DNA of 64,000 nt from Fibrella rubiginis (GCF_017353185.1 NZ_JAFMYV010000001.1:806001-870000); one strand, 5' to 3'; positions 23,983 to 34,116 are shown, counted from the first letter of the stretch. The notes: a model not told the origin generated them from the sequence alone. Made by a program: numbers and translations.

Positions 23983-25155
23983 CTACTCTCTATAAATCGC
24001 GAGCAATCGTTCCGTAATTAACTCGGTCAGGTTGCAAATCCAGAGGCCGTTTTCTTTTGGGTAGCTGTCGCCGTTGGGTATTACGATGAAGGCATGGTTG
24101 GGCTTTATATCGTCGAGGCTACTGTAAAATCCCTTTGATACAGTGGGCGCGTTGGTAAGCTTGATTTCGATGGCGATTTTCTGGCCGTCTGGCGCGACGA
24201 GCAGCAGGTCGATTTCCGCCCCGGCATGGGTGCGGTAATAATGAAACGACCAGTCGTTGCCCACTACACGCCTGATTTGCTCAATTACATAACCTTCCCA
24301 GGAGGCCCCGGCTACTGGATTTCCCAGTAAGGCATTATAGCTGGTAATCTGGGCCAACTGATGTAACACCCCCGAATCTCTAATGTATAGCTTAGGTGCT
24401 TTCACCAACCGCTTACTTACGTTTGTGAAGTAGGGTGTTAACCGATGAATCACAAAACTCCCCGTCAGCAAGTCGATGTAACGGTTTACAGTAGGTTGCG
24501 CAATGCCCAGCGACCGAGATAAATCGCTTATGTTCAATATGTTGCCGTTGATGTGAGCCAATATTTGGAGCAAACTCGTCAACGTTCGGCCCGATAGATC
24601 ATAGCCTAGTTGCCGCAGATCGCGCTCAATATAAGTTTGAATGAAGTTGTTCAGCCAGCGGAACGTAAGCGGGAGACGGGGAGCCAGAAAAGCGTCCGGG
24701 AAGCCGCCTTTTAACCAATGGTCCTGTATGGTGCTTTGCGTCTGTACTTCGGGCCAGGAAAACGGCTTCAATTCTACATAGCTGATGCGCCCCGCGAGGC
24801 TTTCCGAACTGTCGCGTACCAGTTCAGGCGAGGCTGATCCCAACAACATAAATCGAGCAGGCTCCCGTTGCTGATCAACTAAGGCACGAAGCAGCGTAAA
24901 GAGCTGCGGCATTCGCTGCACTTCGTCGAGAATCACGCAATGGCCCGTATACTGGCGGAGAAATGTTTCGGCATCAGCCAGTTTTCGCTGATCTGAATCC
25001 AGTTCAAGGTCAAGATACAGCATCGGTTTTGCCAGACGTTCCCCCAACTGCTTCGCTAGTGTTGTTTTGCCCACCTGACGGGGCCCAATAAGGCCTACGA
25101 CAGGAAAATAGGCTAAGTCTTCGAGCAGACGAGCGGATACATGACGGTTGATCAT
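23983..25155 (-). CDS. AAA ATPase with DUF4143 domain
   Basis: The protein is 390 aa. The Walker A motif is GPRQVGKTTLAKQL (about residues 23-36), and the Walker B motif is HCVILDEVQRMP. A winged-helix segment follows (ISDLSRSLGIAQPTVNRYIDLL), then the DUF4143 domain with a PD-(D/E)XK-like pattern (AGAEIDLLL, then KIAIEIKLT). The family is widespread, rapidly exchanged and of uncertain role, sometimes discussed as toxin-antitoxin-like or defence-linked. The start MINRHVSARLLEDL is typical. The start codon lies inside one arm of a perfect 13-bp inverted repeat, which suggests self-regulation. The gene is divergent in origin from its neighbours and is probably mobile. Confidence 0.9.
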   Translation of the reverse strand: MINRHVSARLLEDLAYFPVVGLIGPRQVGKTTLAKQLGERLAKPMLYLDLELDSDQRKLADAETFLRQYTGHCVILDEVQRMPQLFTLLRALVDQQREPARFMLLGSASPELVRDSSESLAGRISYVELKPFSWPEVQTQSTIQDHWLKGGFPDAFLAPRLPLTFRWLNNFIQTYIERDLRQLGYDLSGRTLTSLLQILAHINGNILNISDLSRSLGIAQPTVNRYIDLLTGSFVIHRLTPYFTNVSKRLVKAPKLYIRDSGVLHQLAQITSYNALLGNPVAGASWEGYVIEQIRRVVGNDWSFHYYRTHAGAEIDLLLVAPDGQKIAIEIKLTNAPTVSKGFYSSLDDIKPNHAFIVIPNGDSYPKENGLWICNLTELITERLLAIYRE

Positions 25156-25195
25156 CCTTGAAAATTAGTAAGTGTACTATTGAATTTTCAAGGAT
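25154..25195 (-). promoter_or_regulatory. 13-bp inverted repeat over the start codon of the DUF4143 ATPase
   Basis: ATCCTTGAAAATT (25154-25166) and AATTTTCAAGGAT (25183-25195) are perfect arms 16 bp apart. The arm next to the gene covers the AAGG and the first bases of the start codon (25153-25155). It could be an operator for a DNA-binding protein or an RNA hairpin that hides the ribosome-binding site. Confidence 0.55.
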
Positions 25196-25273
25196 AAAAT
25201 TAAAGAACAATGACATGCAGCAGCGTTGTTGTCCCCCACTTTTTCATCTCTGACTGGTTTGCAGACGATTGAT

Positions 25274-26929
25274 TCATTTTCCCTTGCTCTCAATCTCCTT
25301 ACGCTGGTCGTCGCGGAGGGTGGGGTATTTGATACCGAGCTGTTCCAGATACGTTTTGTATTTCGACGGGTCGTAATAAAACGGGGTTAGCTTCGGCTTG
25401 AAATCGGTCATGATTTTCTGGTTGAGGTACACCGCCGGAAATTCTTTGGGCGAAATCAGGGGCGTGTATTTCAACTCTTTGGTTTGCTCATTCACGTAAT
25501 ACTCCTTCGCTCTGGCAATCAGATCGGGCTTCAGCAGCAGGTCGAGGAGGGTCATGGCTTCGGCTTTGGCCCCGGCCACAATGCCTTTGTGAGCAATCGG
25601 CGTCGCCATCGAAATGGCGTTACTCCAGTGGTGGCCGGGCAAGTCGGGGATGTTGCTGGGGTAACGCAGCACAATGGTTGGTACGGACCAGGCAATGTCG
25701 GCGATGTCGTCGGAGCCGCCGGTGAGGGGCACAAACGTCTGACCGCCCATCATCATGGTGGGGGCGGTGTTGGCGGGCAGTCCCAGGCTGTCGAGCTTCA
25801 CGGCCAGACCCTCCACCTTCCGCGCGGCCATTTCTTTCTGGGTGGCCTTGGCCAGCATCTGATCCTCCGCCGACCACGTGGGCAGACCCACGCGTTTGAT
25901 GTTTTCGTGCATGGCCTCGGCGATGGGCTTGTTGAAATGTCCCGGCCACGCCGACCCCAGAATGTCGTAGGTGAACTTGGTATCGGTCATCAGGGCAGCA
26001 CCCTCGGCTATTTTCAGGCCCGTTTCAAACAATTTGCGGATTTTTGGATAGCTCCGTTCGCGGAAATAATACCAGACTCCTGCCTTCGACGGCACCACGT
26101 TGGGCTGGTCGCCGCCGTCGGAGATGACGTAGTGCGACCGTTGGGTAAGTTCAAGGTGTTCGCGGCGAAAGTTCCAGCCAATGTTCATCAACTCTACGGC
26201 ATCCAGGGCACTCCGACCCCGCCACGGTGCCCCCGCCGCGTGCGCCGCCGACCCTTCAAAATTGAACCGTACCGAGATCAGGCCGTTGTTGCCTGCGTCG
26301 CCATACGAGGTTACGAGGTTGTCGCCGACATGGGTGAAAATGCAGGCGTCCACGTCTTTGAAATAGCCATCGCGAATGTAGAATGCTTTGGCCCCGACCA
26401 GTTCTTCGGCCACGCCCGGCCACAGCATCAGCGTACCCGGAATCTTGTCGCGCTCCATGATTTTCTTCACCGTCAACGCCGCTACGATGTTCAGCGCCTG
26501 CCCCGAATTATGGCCTTCGCCGTGCCCCGGTGCGCCCTCCACGATGGGGTCTTTGTAGGCCACGCCGGGCTTTTGACTCGCCTTGGGAATGCAGTCGATA
26601 TCGGAGCCGATAGCGATTACGGGTTTGCCACTGCCCCAGGTGGCGATCCAGGCCGTGGGCATGCCCGATATGTTTTTCTGAATCGTGAAGCCCTCTTTTT
26701 CCAGCAGCGTGGTCAGGTACGTAAACGTTTCCTGCTCCTGAAAACCCAGTTCTGAGAAACTGAACAGCATGTCGTTGATTTGCTGTGCCTGATCTTTTCG
26801 GGCATCCACCGCCGCCATTGCCTCGGTCTTGAGCTTGTCGATGGGTGACTGGGCAGCTTGTTTTTTGGCTTTCTGGCCATATACCAGAAACGGCAACAAC
26901 AGGAGAGCAAGCAGGTAGGCATTTCGCAT
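25274..26929 (-). CDS. Secreted M20-family amidohydrolase (AbgB-like)
   Basis: The protein is 551 aa with a signal peptide (MRNAYLLALLLLPFLVYGQ). The M20 metallopeptidase pattern is clear: VIAIGSDIDCIPKASQ (aligned to the first Asp ligand), APGHGEGHNSGQALN (His ligands), GVAEELVGAK (catalytic Glu-Glu) and the dimer-forming domain in the middle (GSAAHAAGAPWRGRSALDAVELM). A late ligand is in GHHWSNAIS. The group includes the p-aminobenzoyl-glutamate hydrolase subunit AbgB and related amidohydrolases. It would cut an N-acyl amino acid or dipeptide in the periplasm. Three inverted repeats lie in its upstream gap, between it and the NRPS-PKS gene. Confidence 0.88.
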   Translation of the reverse strand: MRNAYLLALLLLPFLVYGQKAKKQAAQSPIDKLKTEAMAAVDARKDQAQQINDMLFSFSELGFQEQETFTYLTTLLEKEGFTIQKNISGMPTAWIATWGSGKPVIAIGSDIDCIPKASQKPGVAYKDPIVEGAPGHGEGHNSGQALNIVAALTVKKIMERDKIPGTLMLWPGVAEELVGAKAFYIRDGYFKDVDACIFTHVGDNLVTSYGDAGNNGLISVRFNFEGSAAHAAGAPWRGRSALDAVELMNIGWNFRREHLELTQRSHYVISDGGDQPNVVPSKAGVWYYFRERSYPKIRKLFETGLKIAEGAALMTDTKFTYDILGSAWPGHFNKPIAEAMHENIKRVGLPTWSAEDQMLAKATQKEMAARKVEGLAVKLDSLGLPANTAPTMMMGGQTFVPLTGGSDDIADIAWSVPTIVLRYPSNIPDLPGHHWSNAISMATPIAHKGIVAGAKAEAMTLLDLLLKPDLIARAKEYYVNEQTKELKYTPLISPKEFPAVYLNQKIMTDFKPKLTPFYYDPSKYKTYLEQLGIKYPTLRDDQRKEIESKGK

Positions 26930-26977
26930 GGTTGTACGAGTGAGATGACCTCACAAGATAACACCATGATTAATTAT

Positions 26978-27130
26978 TGGAAGGGTAGAAGTTTTTTGGA
27001 CAGGATTATCAGGATTTCAGGATGAACAGGATCTCTTCTTCGTTCTGTCTGAATTTCACAGAAGCAAATGAAAAAATCCTGTTCATCCTGAAATCCTGAT
27101 AATCCTGTCCAAAAAACTTCTACCCTTCCA
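26978..27130. repeat. Perfect inverted repeat, 55-bp arms
   Basis: 26978-27032 is the exact reverse complement of 27076-27130, around a 43-base centre. The arms contain GGACAGGATTATCAGG and ATTTCAGGATGAACAGGAT, words of a GGACAGGATT/AACAGGAT kind that recur in intergenic repeats of several bacterial phyla. Confidence 0.97.
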
Positions 27131-27288
27131 CCTCGTTGTCGCTTGGCTCTAGCCGAGTGACCCATATCCAAGGGCCTCCGGCCCGTAATGCGACGTTGAA
27201 TCAAGTTAGGCAAACAGCTCCAATGTCCAAGTACGGGCCGGAGGCCCTTGGATATGGGTCACTCGGCGGGAGCCAAGCGACAACGAGG
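27131..27288. repeat. Near-perfect inverted repeat, 57-bp arms
   Basis: 27131-27187 pairs with 27232-27288 with two mismatches (CTAG against CCCG in the middle). It directly follows the 55-bp repeat and lies downstream of the NRPS-PKS gene (end at 27379). The unit CCAAGCGACAACGAG is repeated once more at 27289-27303. Confidence 0.93.
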
Positions 27289-27378
27289 CCAAGCGACAAC
27301 GAGTAGGGCTTAACCTGCGGTAGAGCAAAAGCCCCCTTCAGGGGGTTGGGAGTTACGCCAAAGCGCGAAGCCAACATT

Positions 27379-30300
27379 TTATTCCACCTGCAAATACGAA
27401 CCCGGCTTGTCGGGGTTAGCGATGAACCAGGCGGGGTTGCCGGCGCGGTCACGGCCCAGGCGGGCACCGGGCAGGGGCGGCTGGTCAACACCGATGGCAG
27501 CGGTTTCCAGCACCGGCTGCGCGGTTTGATAGTGACCGTTGCCGTTCGGAATAATGCCCTGCGAGGCTGTTGGGGCTGTTTTGAAGAAACCCGCTTCGAT
27601 CATGGCGGCCACGCTTTGGCGGCAGACGGCGATGATCTGCTCAACCTCGTCGTCGGTGTGGGCCTCGGTCATGAAGCAGGGGAAACCGTCCCATATGTGG
27701 ATGCCCGCCTCGCGCATGAGCGTGAACAGCAGTTCGCTGTAGGGGACGTCTTCGGTAAATTTGATCTTCCAGAGCGAACCGAATTGTGCGATAAAAAACG
27801 GTAACTGCTGCCGCTCGAAATCGGCGTTGAGGGTTTTGGCGAGGTGACTGGCTTTGGCCGTAAGCCCTTGTTGCAGGGCCGGACCCATTTCTTTCAGGTG
27901 CAACAGCGACGCTTTGGCGGCGGCCAGCGCCAACGGATGGCGCACAAACGTTCCGGCGAAATAAGTCACGCCTACCTCGGGGAATGAATCGTCGCCAAAT
28001 TGCCACGTACCCCCGTCCAGCGCGTCCATGAAGGCTTTTTTGCCCGCAATCACGCCAATGGGTAGTCCGCCACCGACCACTTTTCCGTAAGAGGCGATGT
28101 CGGCCCGGATGCCGAACAGGGCCTGTGCCCCGCCCGGATGCATTCGGAAACCGGTGATCACTTCGTCGAAAATGAGGGCTGTGCCTGCTGCTTCGGTGAT
28201 GGCGCGGACGTCCTGCAAAAACGCGATGGGCCGAAACTCCGGGCGGCGACTTTGTACGGGTTCCACTAAAACAGCGGCGAGTTCGTGTGCCCGTTCGCGG
28301 ATGATGCGGAGGCTTTCGTCGGTGCCGTAGTCGAGGATGAGCATGTTCTGTACCGCCTCCGGCATAATGCCTGACGCCGCCGGAAAAGTCTTTAGTTTCC
28401 TGGTGCCGCGCACCAGTACTTCGTCTACAATGCCGTGATACGACCCCGTAAACGCCACAATCAGCGACCGGCCCGTAACGGTGCGGGCAATGCGCATGGC
28501 ACCCAAAACGGCTTCGGAACCCGTGCTGCACAGAGCGGCGCGTTCGGCTCCGGTCATCTCGCAGAACAGTTCGCTCACCTCACCCGCCAGTTCGTGTTGG
28601 GGTCCGATCTCAAACCCCCGCTCGATCTGGTCGTGCAGGGCCTGCTTCATAAAGTCGGGCTGGTAGCCGAACATGGTCGAGCCAAAGCCATTCAGCACGT
28701 CGATGTATTCGTTACCGTCGATATCCCACAACCGGCTCCCCTGCGACCGGTTGACCACCAGCGGATACACAATTTCTTTGGTCAGCGGCTTAAACCCCGA
28801 CACCACGCGGGGGTCGGCCATGTGGGCGCGGTGTTGCTGCGTGTAGGCTTTGCTGCCCGCCGTTTTCTGATTGTACCGTGTAGTAAGTGCCTGTAAGAAC
28901 GCTGATTGTGACGGTGAAAGCTCCGTAGCCTGCCGCTCGATGCGGGCGGTGGCGCCAAACGGTTTTTTGATTTCCGCCGCCTCTTCCGGCGACAGTTCGG
29001 CCAGGCTATTGACTTTCTGATCGGGTTTTGCTCCGATGACCGGCAGGACTGTTTTCGGTGCGGCGGGGGCCGAAACGGGCTGTACGGGAGCCGGCTGGGT
29101 CACGTTCCAGGTCTGCAACAGGGCCACCTGCCGGGCCAATAGTTGCAGTTGCTGGGCAATCAGTTCCATCGCCGTTTCCCCGCCCGGTGCCGAGGCGGGC
29201 ATGGCCGTGTTTTGGGCGAACGTGGCCGGTTGCGGAGTGTGCGGCTGGGCAATGGGTGGCTGAAACTGATCGGTGGGGAGAGTCGTGTCGAGGTAGTTGA
29301 CCAGCCCATCGAGGGTGCCGCAATCGTCGTTGAGTTGCCGGAAGGTGAGGGGTACGCCAAATTCCTTTTTCAGCGTGGTCGCTACCTGCGTCAACAGCAG
29401 CGAATCGAGGCCTATTTCCAGGAACGTCGCATCGGGCCGGACGTCGGCGAGTTCAATGCCGGAGGCGTCTTCAAGTAGGTTTTTAACGGTTGTGAGTAGA
29501 TGGTCTTTGCGCATAATGGGTGCGGCTGTTACGGGGTTGTGTGCAGAAGAATCGACCGCTGTGACTTGCAAGGGCTTGTTTTCCGGAAAAGCACCATCCG
29601 TTGTGGGTAACGGAACGGCGTTGGTTGGCGGGTCGAGCCAGCAACGTTTCCGGTCGAAGGCGTAGGTGGGCAGGCTGATACGGACGGGGTTCCGGTCGGC
29701 GTAGAAGGCTGTCCAGTCAGGAGCCAGGCCATACCGCCAAAGCTGCCCCAGTGCGGTTAGAACGGAGACGGTTTCGGGCTGTTTGTCGGGCCGTGTGGCT
29801 AAGCTCGTCACGACCGAAACGGGTGCTGTTCCTGCCTGTTGCCGCGTCAGGGTAGACAACGTGGTGCCCGGTCCAACTTCCAGCACGAGCGGCGTGGGCA
29901 GGGTCAGGGCCGTAGCCACGGCATCGGCGAAGCGCACGGTCTGACGCAAGTGTCTGGCCCAGTACGCCGGGTCGGTGGCCTGTTCGTCGGTGAGCCAGGT
30001 GCCCGTCACGGTTGAAATAATGGGCCGTTTCGGAATGCCCAGTGGTATGCTCCGAACCAGTTCGGCAAACGGCTCCACCACCGAATCCATCATGGCCGAG
30101 TGAAACGCGTGACTCGTTTCCAGCACCCGGTTCGACACCGACTGCGCGTCGAGCTGCTGCGCGAACTGCGCCACGGCCTCGTCTGGTCCCGACACCACGC
30201 AGACCGTGGGACTGTTGATGGCGGCAATTGAGAGTACTTCGGGTAGGATGGGCAGCAGGGCCGCTTCGCCCATTTTTACCGAGAGCATGCTACCGCGTGG

Positions 30301-33300
30301 CAGGCTGCCAATCTGCTGCCCGCGCGTGGCCACCAGCCGCAGGGCATCGGCCAGGGTGAACACGCCCGCGAGGTGCGCCGCCACGAATTCGCCGAGGCTA
30401 TGCCCGCACATCACAGTGGGGTCGATACCCCAGCTTTGCCAGAGACAGGCCAGGGCATAGTTTGTCACAAATAGCCCTGGCTGCGCATAGCGCGTGTTTT
30501 TTAACCGTTCACGTCCGGTAGCGTCGCTTGTTTCGGGATACAAAACCGTCCGAATATCTGCCTCAAGATGAGGGTGTAATAAAGCCGCGCAATCATCAAC
30601 GGCTTGCCGGAAGACAGACTCGTTCTCGTATAATTCACGGCCCATACCGGGGTATTGCGCCCCCTGGCCGGGAAACATGAATACCACCGTTTGGGGCACC
30701 GCCCGCACCTCGCCCGCCGTACCCGAAGCCGGGTTCTGAGCGGTTAGTTGCAGGATGGCATCGTCGGCGGAGAAAGCAACAACAAACCGCCGTTGGGCAA
30801 AATCAGGGCGGGTGGTTTGCAGCGTAAAGGCCGCATCGGCCAACGAATCGGGGTTGGCGTCCAGGTGATGTGCCAGCTTCGTGGCGTAAGCTTCACGGCT
30901 GTTCTCGCTCCGCGCCGACCACGTCAGCAACTGATAGAGGCGGGGTTGCGGAGCGGCCTTTGGCGTGGTTTCAGCCGCGTATTCTTCCAAAACAACATGC
31001 ACGTTGGTACCACCCACCCCAAACGAGCTAACGCCCGCCCGGCGTCGATCATCTGATTGCCAGTTGGTTAAGGACGCGTTGACTACAAACGGGCTGTTGG
31101 CGAAATTAATATGCGGGTTGGGCGTGTCGTAACCCAGTGAGGCGGGCAGTTGCCGGTGTTGCAGGGCCAGTACGGTCTTGATCAGGCCCGCCACACCGGC
31201 TGCCTGTGTCAGGTGACCCATGTTGCTTTTGATCGACCCAATCGCGCAGTTGCCGACTGGTACATCCGGGCCAAACGCCATCGTAAGTCCCTCTATTTCA
31301 ATGGGATCGCCCAGGGGCGTGGCTGTGCCGTGGGCTTCGACATAGCTGATCGTGGCGGGGTCAATTTGCCCGTCGTGCAACGCCTGCCGAATGGCTTCGG
31401 CCTGTCCTTCGGCACTGGGGGCGGTAAAACTACCTTTGCCGCCACCGTCGTTGTTTACGCCCACACCCTTGATGACCGCCAGAATAGTGTCGCCGTCGCG
31501 CTCGGCATCGGCGAGGGTTTTAAGCAGCACCACCCCGGCCCCATCGCTGAAGACCGTGCCGCTCGAACCAGCGTTGAACGAGCGGGTATGCCCATCACGG
31601 CTGAACATGGCCCCCTCTTCGTAGATATGGCCGCTGTTGATGGGCGCCGTAATGCTGGCCCCACCCGCCAATGCCACGGTGCATTGCCCGGCACGGAGTG
31701 CTTCAACGGCCTGACTAATAGCGAGTAACGACGTGGAGCAAGCCGAATAAACGCTCACGGCAGGCCCCTTCAGGTTCAATTGGTAGGCTGTCCGTGAGGC
31801 GATGTAATCTTTTTCGTTGACGGTCATGGCCTGAAACGCGCCTACCTGTGCCACAGGCCGGGGGTTGGTCAGGACGTTGTTGAGGTAATACGTATTGTTG
31901 CCGCACCCCGCCCAAACGCCGATGTTGTCCGTAGCCGAACCCGTCCGGTAGCCTGTCTCTTCCAGCACCTCGTAAGCGATTTCAAGGAAGATGCGCTGCT
32001 GCGGGTCCATGACCTCGGCAAGGCGCGGATTCAGGCCAAAAAAGGGAGCGTCGAACCCATCGGCCCCATCGATGACGCCCCGCGCCGCCACGTAGTCGGG
32101 TGAGTGGCGGACGGTGGCTGGGATAGACGGGTCAAGCTCGTCGGGGGTAAAAAAGCGGGTGGTTTCACGACCCTCGCGCAGCACGTCCCAGAGTTCGGCG
32201 ATGGTGCCCGCCCCCGGAAAACGCCCCGCCATGCCAATCACGGCCACGTCGCGGTTTTCACCCGAAAAACGTGCCTTGGTTGGCTGTAAGGCCGCTTTTG
32301 GGCCAATATTCGCATCGGGTTGATCCAGAAAACGGGCGATACCGGCCACGGTGGGGAACTGATACAGTTTGGTTACGGGCAGGGTCAGGCCGTGCTGCTG
32401 CGCCAGTTGCGCCACAGTCTGCTGCGCCAGCAGCGAGTTGCCGCCGAGGTCGAAAAAGTTGTCGTCGCTGCCCACCTGATCGAGTTGTAACAGGTTCATC
32501 CAGAGCGCCGAAAGCACATGTTCGGTAGCTGTCCGCGGAGCGCGGTACAACACCGACAAGGCGGGGCGCTGGCTGCTGGGTTTGGGCAGGCTTAGCCGGT
32601 CTACTTTGCCGCTGGTAGTGCGGGGCAGTTCGGGCAGCACCACAAAATGCGCGGGCAGCATGAAATCGGGCAGGGTATCGGCCAGGGTGTGGCGGATGGC
32701 GTTGAGGTCAACCGTTTCAGCAGCTACCAGATAAGCAACCAGCCTTTTCTGGCCGGGTACATCTTCGCGGGCTATCACAACGGCCTGCTGCACAGCGGGT
32801 TGTTTCGCCAGCACGGCTTCAATTTCGCCCACCTCCACGCGGTTCCCCCGGATCTTTACCTGTCCGTCGCGCCGTCCCTGAAACACCAGCGTACCGTCGG
32901 GTTGGCGCAGGGCTAAATCGCCGGTTTTATACATCCGGTGGGTGGTGCCGTCGGGGGCGGTCCACTGAATAAACTGCTCGGCGGTGCGGTCGGGCTGATT
33001 GAGGTAGCCCGCCGCCAGACAGGCCCCGGTCAGACAAATCTCACCCACCTCGCCATCGGCAACGGGCAGGCCGGTTTCGTCCAGAATCCACACGCCGCGA
33101 CCGGCAACGGGACTGCCGATGGTCGGGATTTCGGGCCATTGTAAAGGGTCGCCATCCAATCGTAGTTCTGTCACCCAGACGCTGGCTTCGGTAGGGCCAT
33201 ACACGTTCAGGAGGGAACAGGCGGGAATTTCGGCAAAAAACCGGGCGATGGCCGGCGTAATTTTCAGCAGTTCACCGCCCGTAATAATCTCGCGCAATGA

Positions 33301-34116
33301 AGCCGGGTAGGTCTGCGTGGCGTGGGCGGCGTCGGCGAGGTAACTGAGCACTACATACGGCAAAAACACCCGCCCGATAGCCCGTTCCTGAATATACGAA
33401 ATCAGTCGCCCCGCATCGAGCCGAACAGCCTCCTCGACCAGGTGAATGGTGCCGCCGCTGAGCAGGGGCACCAGTATTTCCTGCACCGATGCATCGAAGC
33501 TGAGGTGGCAAAACTGGAGCGTATTCAGGCTCGTGTTTTCCCACGTTTTCAGTTGCCAGTTGAGCAGGTCAATCAGCCCCGCGTGGGTTAGACAAACCCC
33601 CTTTGGCCGCCCCGTCGATCCCGACGTATAGAGTACACAGGCCGTGTCCGATTTTGTACCAATGGGCTGGTTAGCCGTAATTAGTTCGGCGTTTTTTTGA
33701 ACAATGATCAGGCCTATTTCGTCAAAAAAAGGCGCCTCTTCATCGGCACCTACACACGCCGTTACACCCGAATCGGTGATAAGCTGGGCAAGGCGGGCGG
33801 TGGGGTAGGAGGGGTCGAGGGGGAGGTACGCTTTACCCGCTTTCAGGATGCCAAGCAGATTACCCACCAGATTCAGGCTGCGCGTGGTGCTTAGGGCAAT
33901 GATGTCGGCATCGGGCTGTCCGCCCAAAATGGCCTGACTTACCTGCTCCGCTTGCCGGGCTAACTGATTGTAGGTTAGTTGTTCGCCGTTAAAAACTACA
34001 GCGGTCCTGTCGGCATATGCCGTCAGTGCCTGATCGACCCAATCCTGAATGTAGCGGGGAGTAAGATTGCCCTCCCCAATGGCAACCGGTGGTGTGTTCA
34101 TGGTGTATGACCCCAC
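27379..34116 (-). CDS. Hybrid NRPS-PKS: A-PCP-KS-AT-ACP-aminotransferase
   Basis: The protein is 2245 aa. Domains in order are: adenylation (about 15-510; YTSGSTGRPKG, YGPTE, YKTGD, Lys504), carrier (about 530-600; Ser561 in GGNSL), ketosynthase (about 622-1046; Cys793, His929, His968 all present), acyltransferase (about 1143-1430; Ser1240 in GHSLGE, HAFHS suggesting malonyl-CoA), carrier (about 1540-1610; Ser1572 in GLDSL) and class III aminotransferase (about 1775-2200; DEVITGF, PLP Lys2012 in SYGKVVGGG). There is no condensation, ketoreductase or thioesterase domain. It should load an amino acid, add one malonate unit and turn the keto group into an amine, giving a beta-amino acid. The C-terminus (GARLGRDRAGNPAWF, then KPGSYLQVE) is the linker that normally leads into a condensation domain. 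Confidence 0.93.
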   Translation of the reverse strand: MGSYTMNTPPVAIGEGNLTPRYIQDWVDQALTAYADRTAVVFNGEQLTYNQLARQAEQVSQAILGGQPDADIIALSTTRSLNLVGNLLGILKAGKAYLPLDPSYPTARLAQLITDSGVTACVGADEEAPFFDEIGLIIVQKNAELITANQPIGTKSDTACVLYTSGSTGRPKGVCLTHAGLIDLLNWQLKTWENTSLNTLQFCHLSFDASVQEILVPLLSGGTIHLVEEAVRLDAGRLISYIQERAIGRVFLPYVVLSYLADAAHATQTYPASLREIITGGELLKITPAIARFFAEIPACSLLNVYGPTEASVWVTELRLDGDPLQWPEIPTIGSPVAGRGVWILDETGLPVADGEVGEICLTGACLAAGYLNQPDRTAEQFIQWTAPDGTTHRMYKTGDLALRQPDGTLVFQGRRDGQVKIRGNRVEVGEIEAVLAKQPAVQQAVVIAREDVPGQKRLVAYLVAAETVDLNAIRHTLADTLPDFMLPAHFVVLPELPRTTSGKVDRLSLPKPSSQRPALSVLYRAPRTATEHVLSALWMNLLQLDQVGSDDNFFDLGGNSLLAQQTVAQLAQQHGLTLPVTKLYQFPTVAGIARFLDQPDANIGPKAALQPTKARFSGENRDVAVIGMAGRFPGAGTIAELWDVLREGRETTRFFTPDELDPSIPATVRHSPDYVAARGVIDGADGFDAPFFGLNPRLAEVMDPQQRIFLEIAYEVLEETGYRTGSATDNIGVWAGCGNNTYYLNNVLTNPRPVAQVGAFQAMTVNEKDYIASRTAYQLNLKGPAVSVYSACSTSLLAISQAVEALRAGQCTVALAGGASITAPINSGHIYEEGAMFSRDGHTRSFNAGSSGTVFSDGAGVVLLKTLADAERDGDTILAVIKGVGVNNDGGGKGSFTAPSAEGQAEAIRQALHDGQIDPATISYVEAHGTATPLGDPIEIEGLTMAFGPDVPVGNCAIGSIKSNMGHLTQAAGVAGLIKTVLALQHRQLPASLGYDTPNPHINFANSPFVVNASLTNWQSDDRRRAGVSSFGVGGTNVHVVLEEYAAETTPKAAPQPRLYQLLTWSARSENSREAYATKLAHHLDANPDSLADAAFTLQTTRPDFAQRRFVVAFSADDAILQLTAQNPASGTAGEVRAVPQTVVFMFPGQGAQYPGMGRELYENESVFRQAVDDCAALLHPHLEADIRTVLYPETSDATGRERLKNTRYAQPGLFVTNYALACLWQSWGIDPTVMCGHSLGEFVAAHLAGVFTLADALRLVATRGQQIGSLPRGSMLSVKMGEAALLPILPEVLSIAAINSPTVCVVSGPDEAVAQFAQQLDAQSVSNRVLETSHAFHSAMMDSVVEPFAELVRSIPLGIPKRPIISTVTGTWLTDEQATDPAYWARHLRQTVRFADAVATALTLPTPLVLEVGPGTTLSTLTRQQAGTAPVSVVTSLATRPDKQPETVSVLTALGQLWRYGLAPDWTAFYADRNPVRISLPTYAFDRKRCWLDPPTNAVPLPTTDGAFPENKPLQVTAVDSSAHNPVTAAPIMRKDHLLTTVKNLLEDASGIELADVRPDATFLEIGLDSLLLTQVATTLKKEFGVPLTFRQLNDDCGTLDGLVNYLDTTLPTDQFQPPIAQPHTPQPATFAQNTAMPASAPGGETAMELIAQQLQLLARQVALLQTWNVTQPAPVQPVSAPAAPKTVLPVIGAKPDQKVNSLAELSPEEAAEIKKPFGATARIERQATELSPSQSAFLQALTTRYNQKTAGSKAYTQQHRAHMADPRVVSGFKPLTKEIVYPLVVNRSQGSRLWDIDGNEYIDVLNGFGSTMFGYQPDFMKQALHDQIERGFEIGPQHELAGEVSELFCEMTGAERAALCSTGSEAVLGAMRIARTVTGRSLIVAFTGSYHGIVDEVLVRGTRKLKTFPAASGIMPEAVQNMLILDYGTDESLRIIRERAHELAAVLVEPVQSRRPEFRPIAFLQDVRAITEAAGTALIFDEVITGFRMHPGGAQALFGIRADIASYGKVVGGGLPIGVIAGKKAFMDALDGGTWQFGDDSFPEVGVTYFAGTFVRHPLALAAAKASLLHLKEMGPALQQGLTAKASHLAKTLNADFERQQLPFFIAQFGSLWKIKFTEDVPYSELLFTLMREAGIHIWDGFPCFMTEAHTDDEVEQIIAVCRQSVAAMIEAGFFKTAPTASQGIIPNGNGHYQTAQPVLETAAIGVDQPPLPGARLGRDRAGNPAWFIANPDKPGSYLQVE

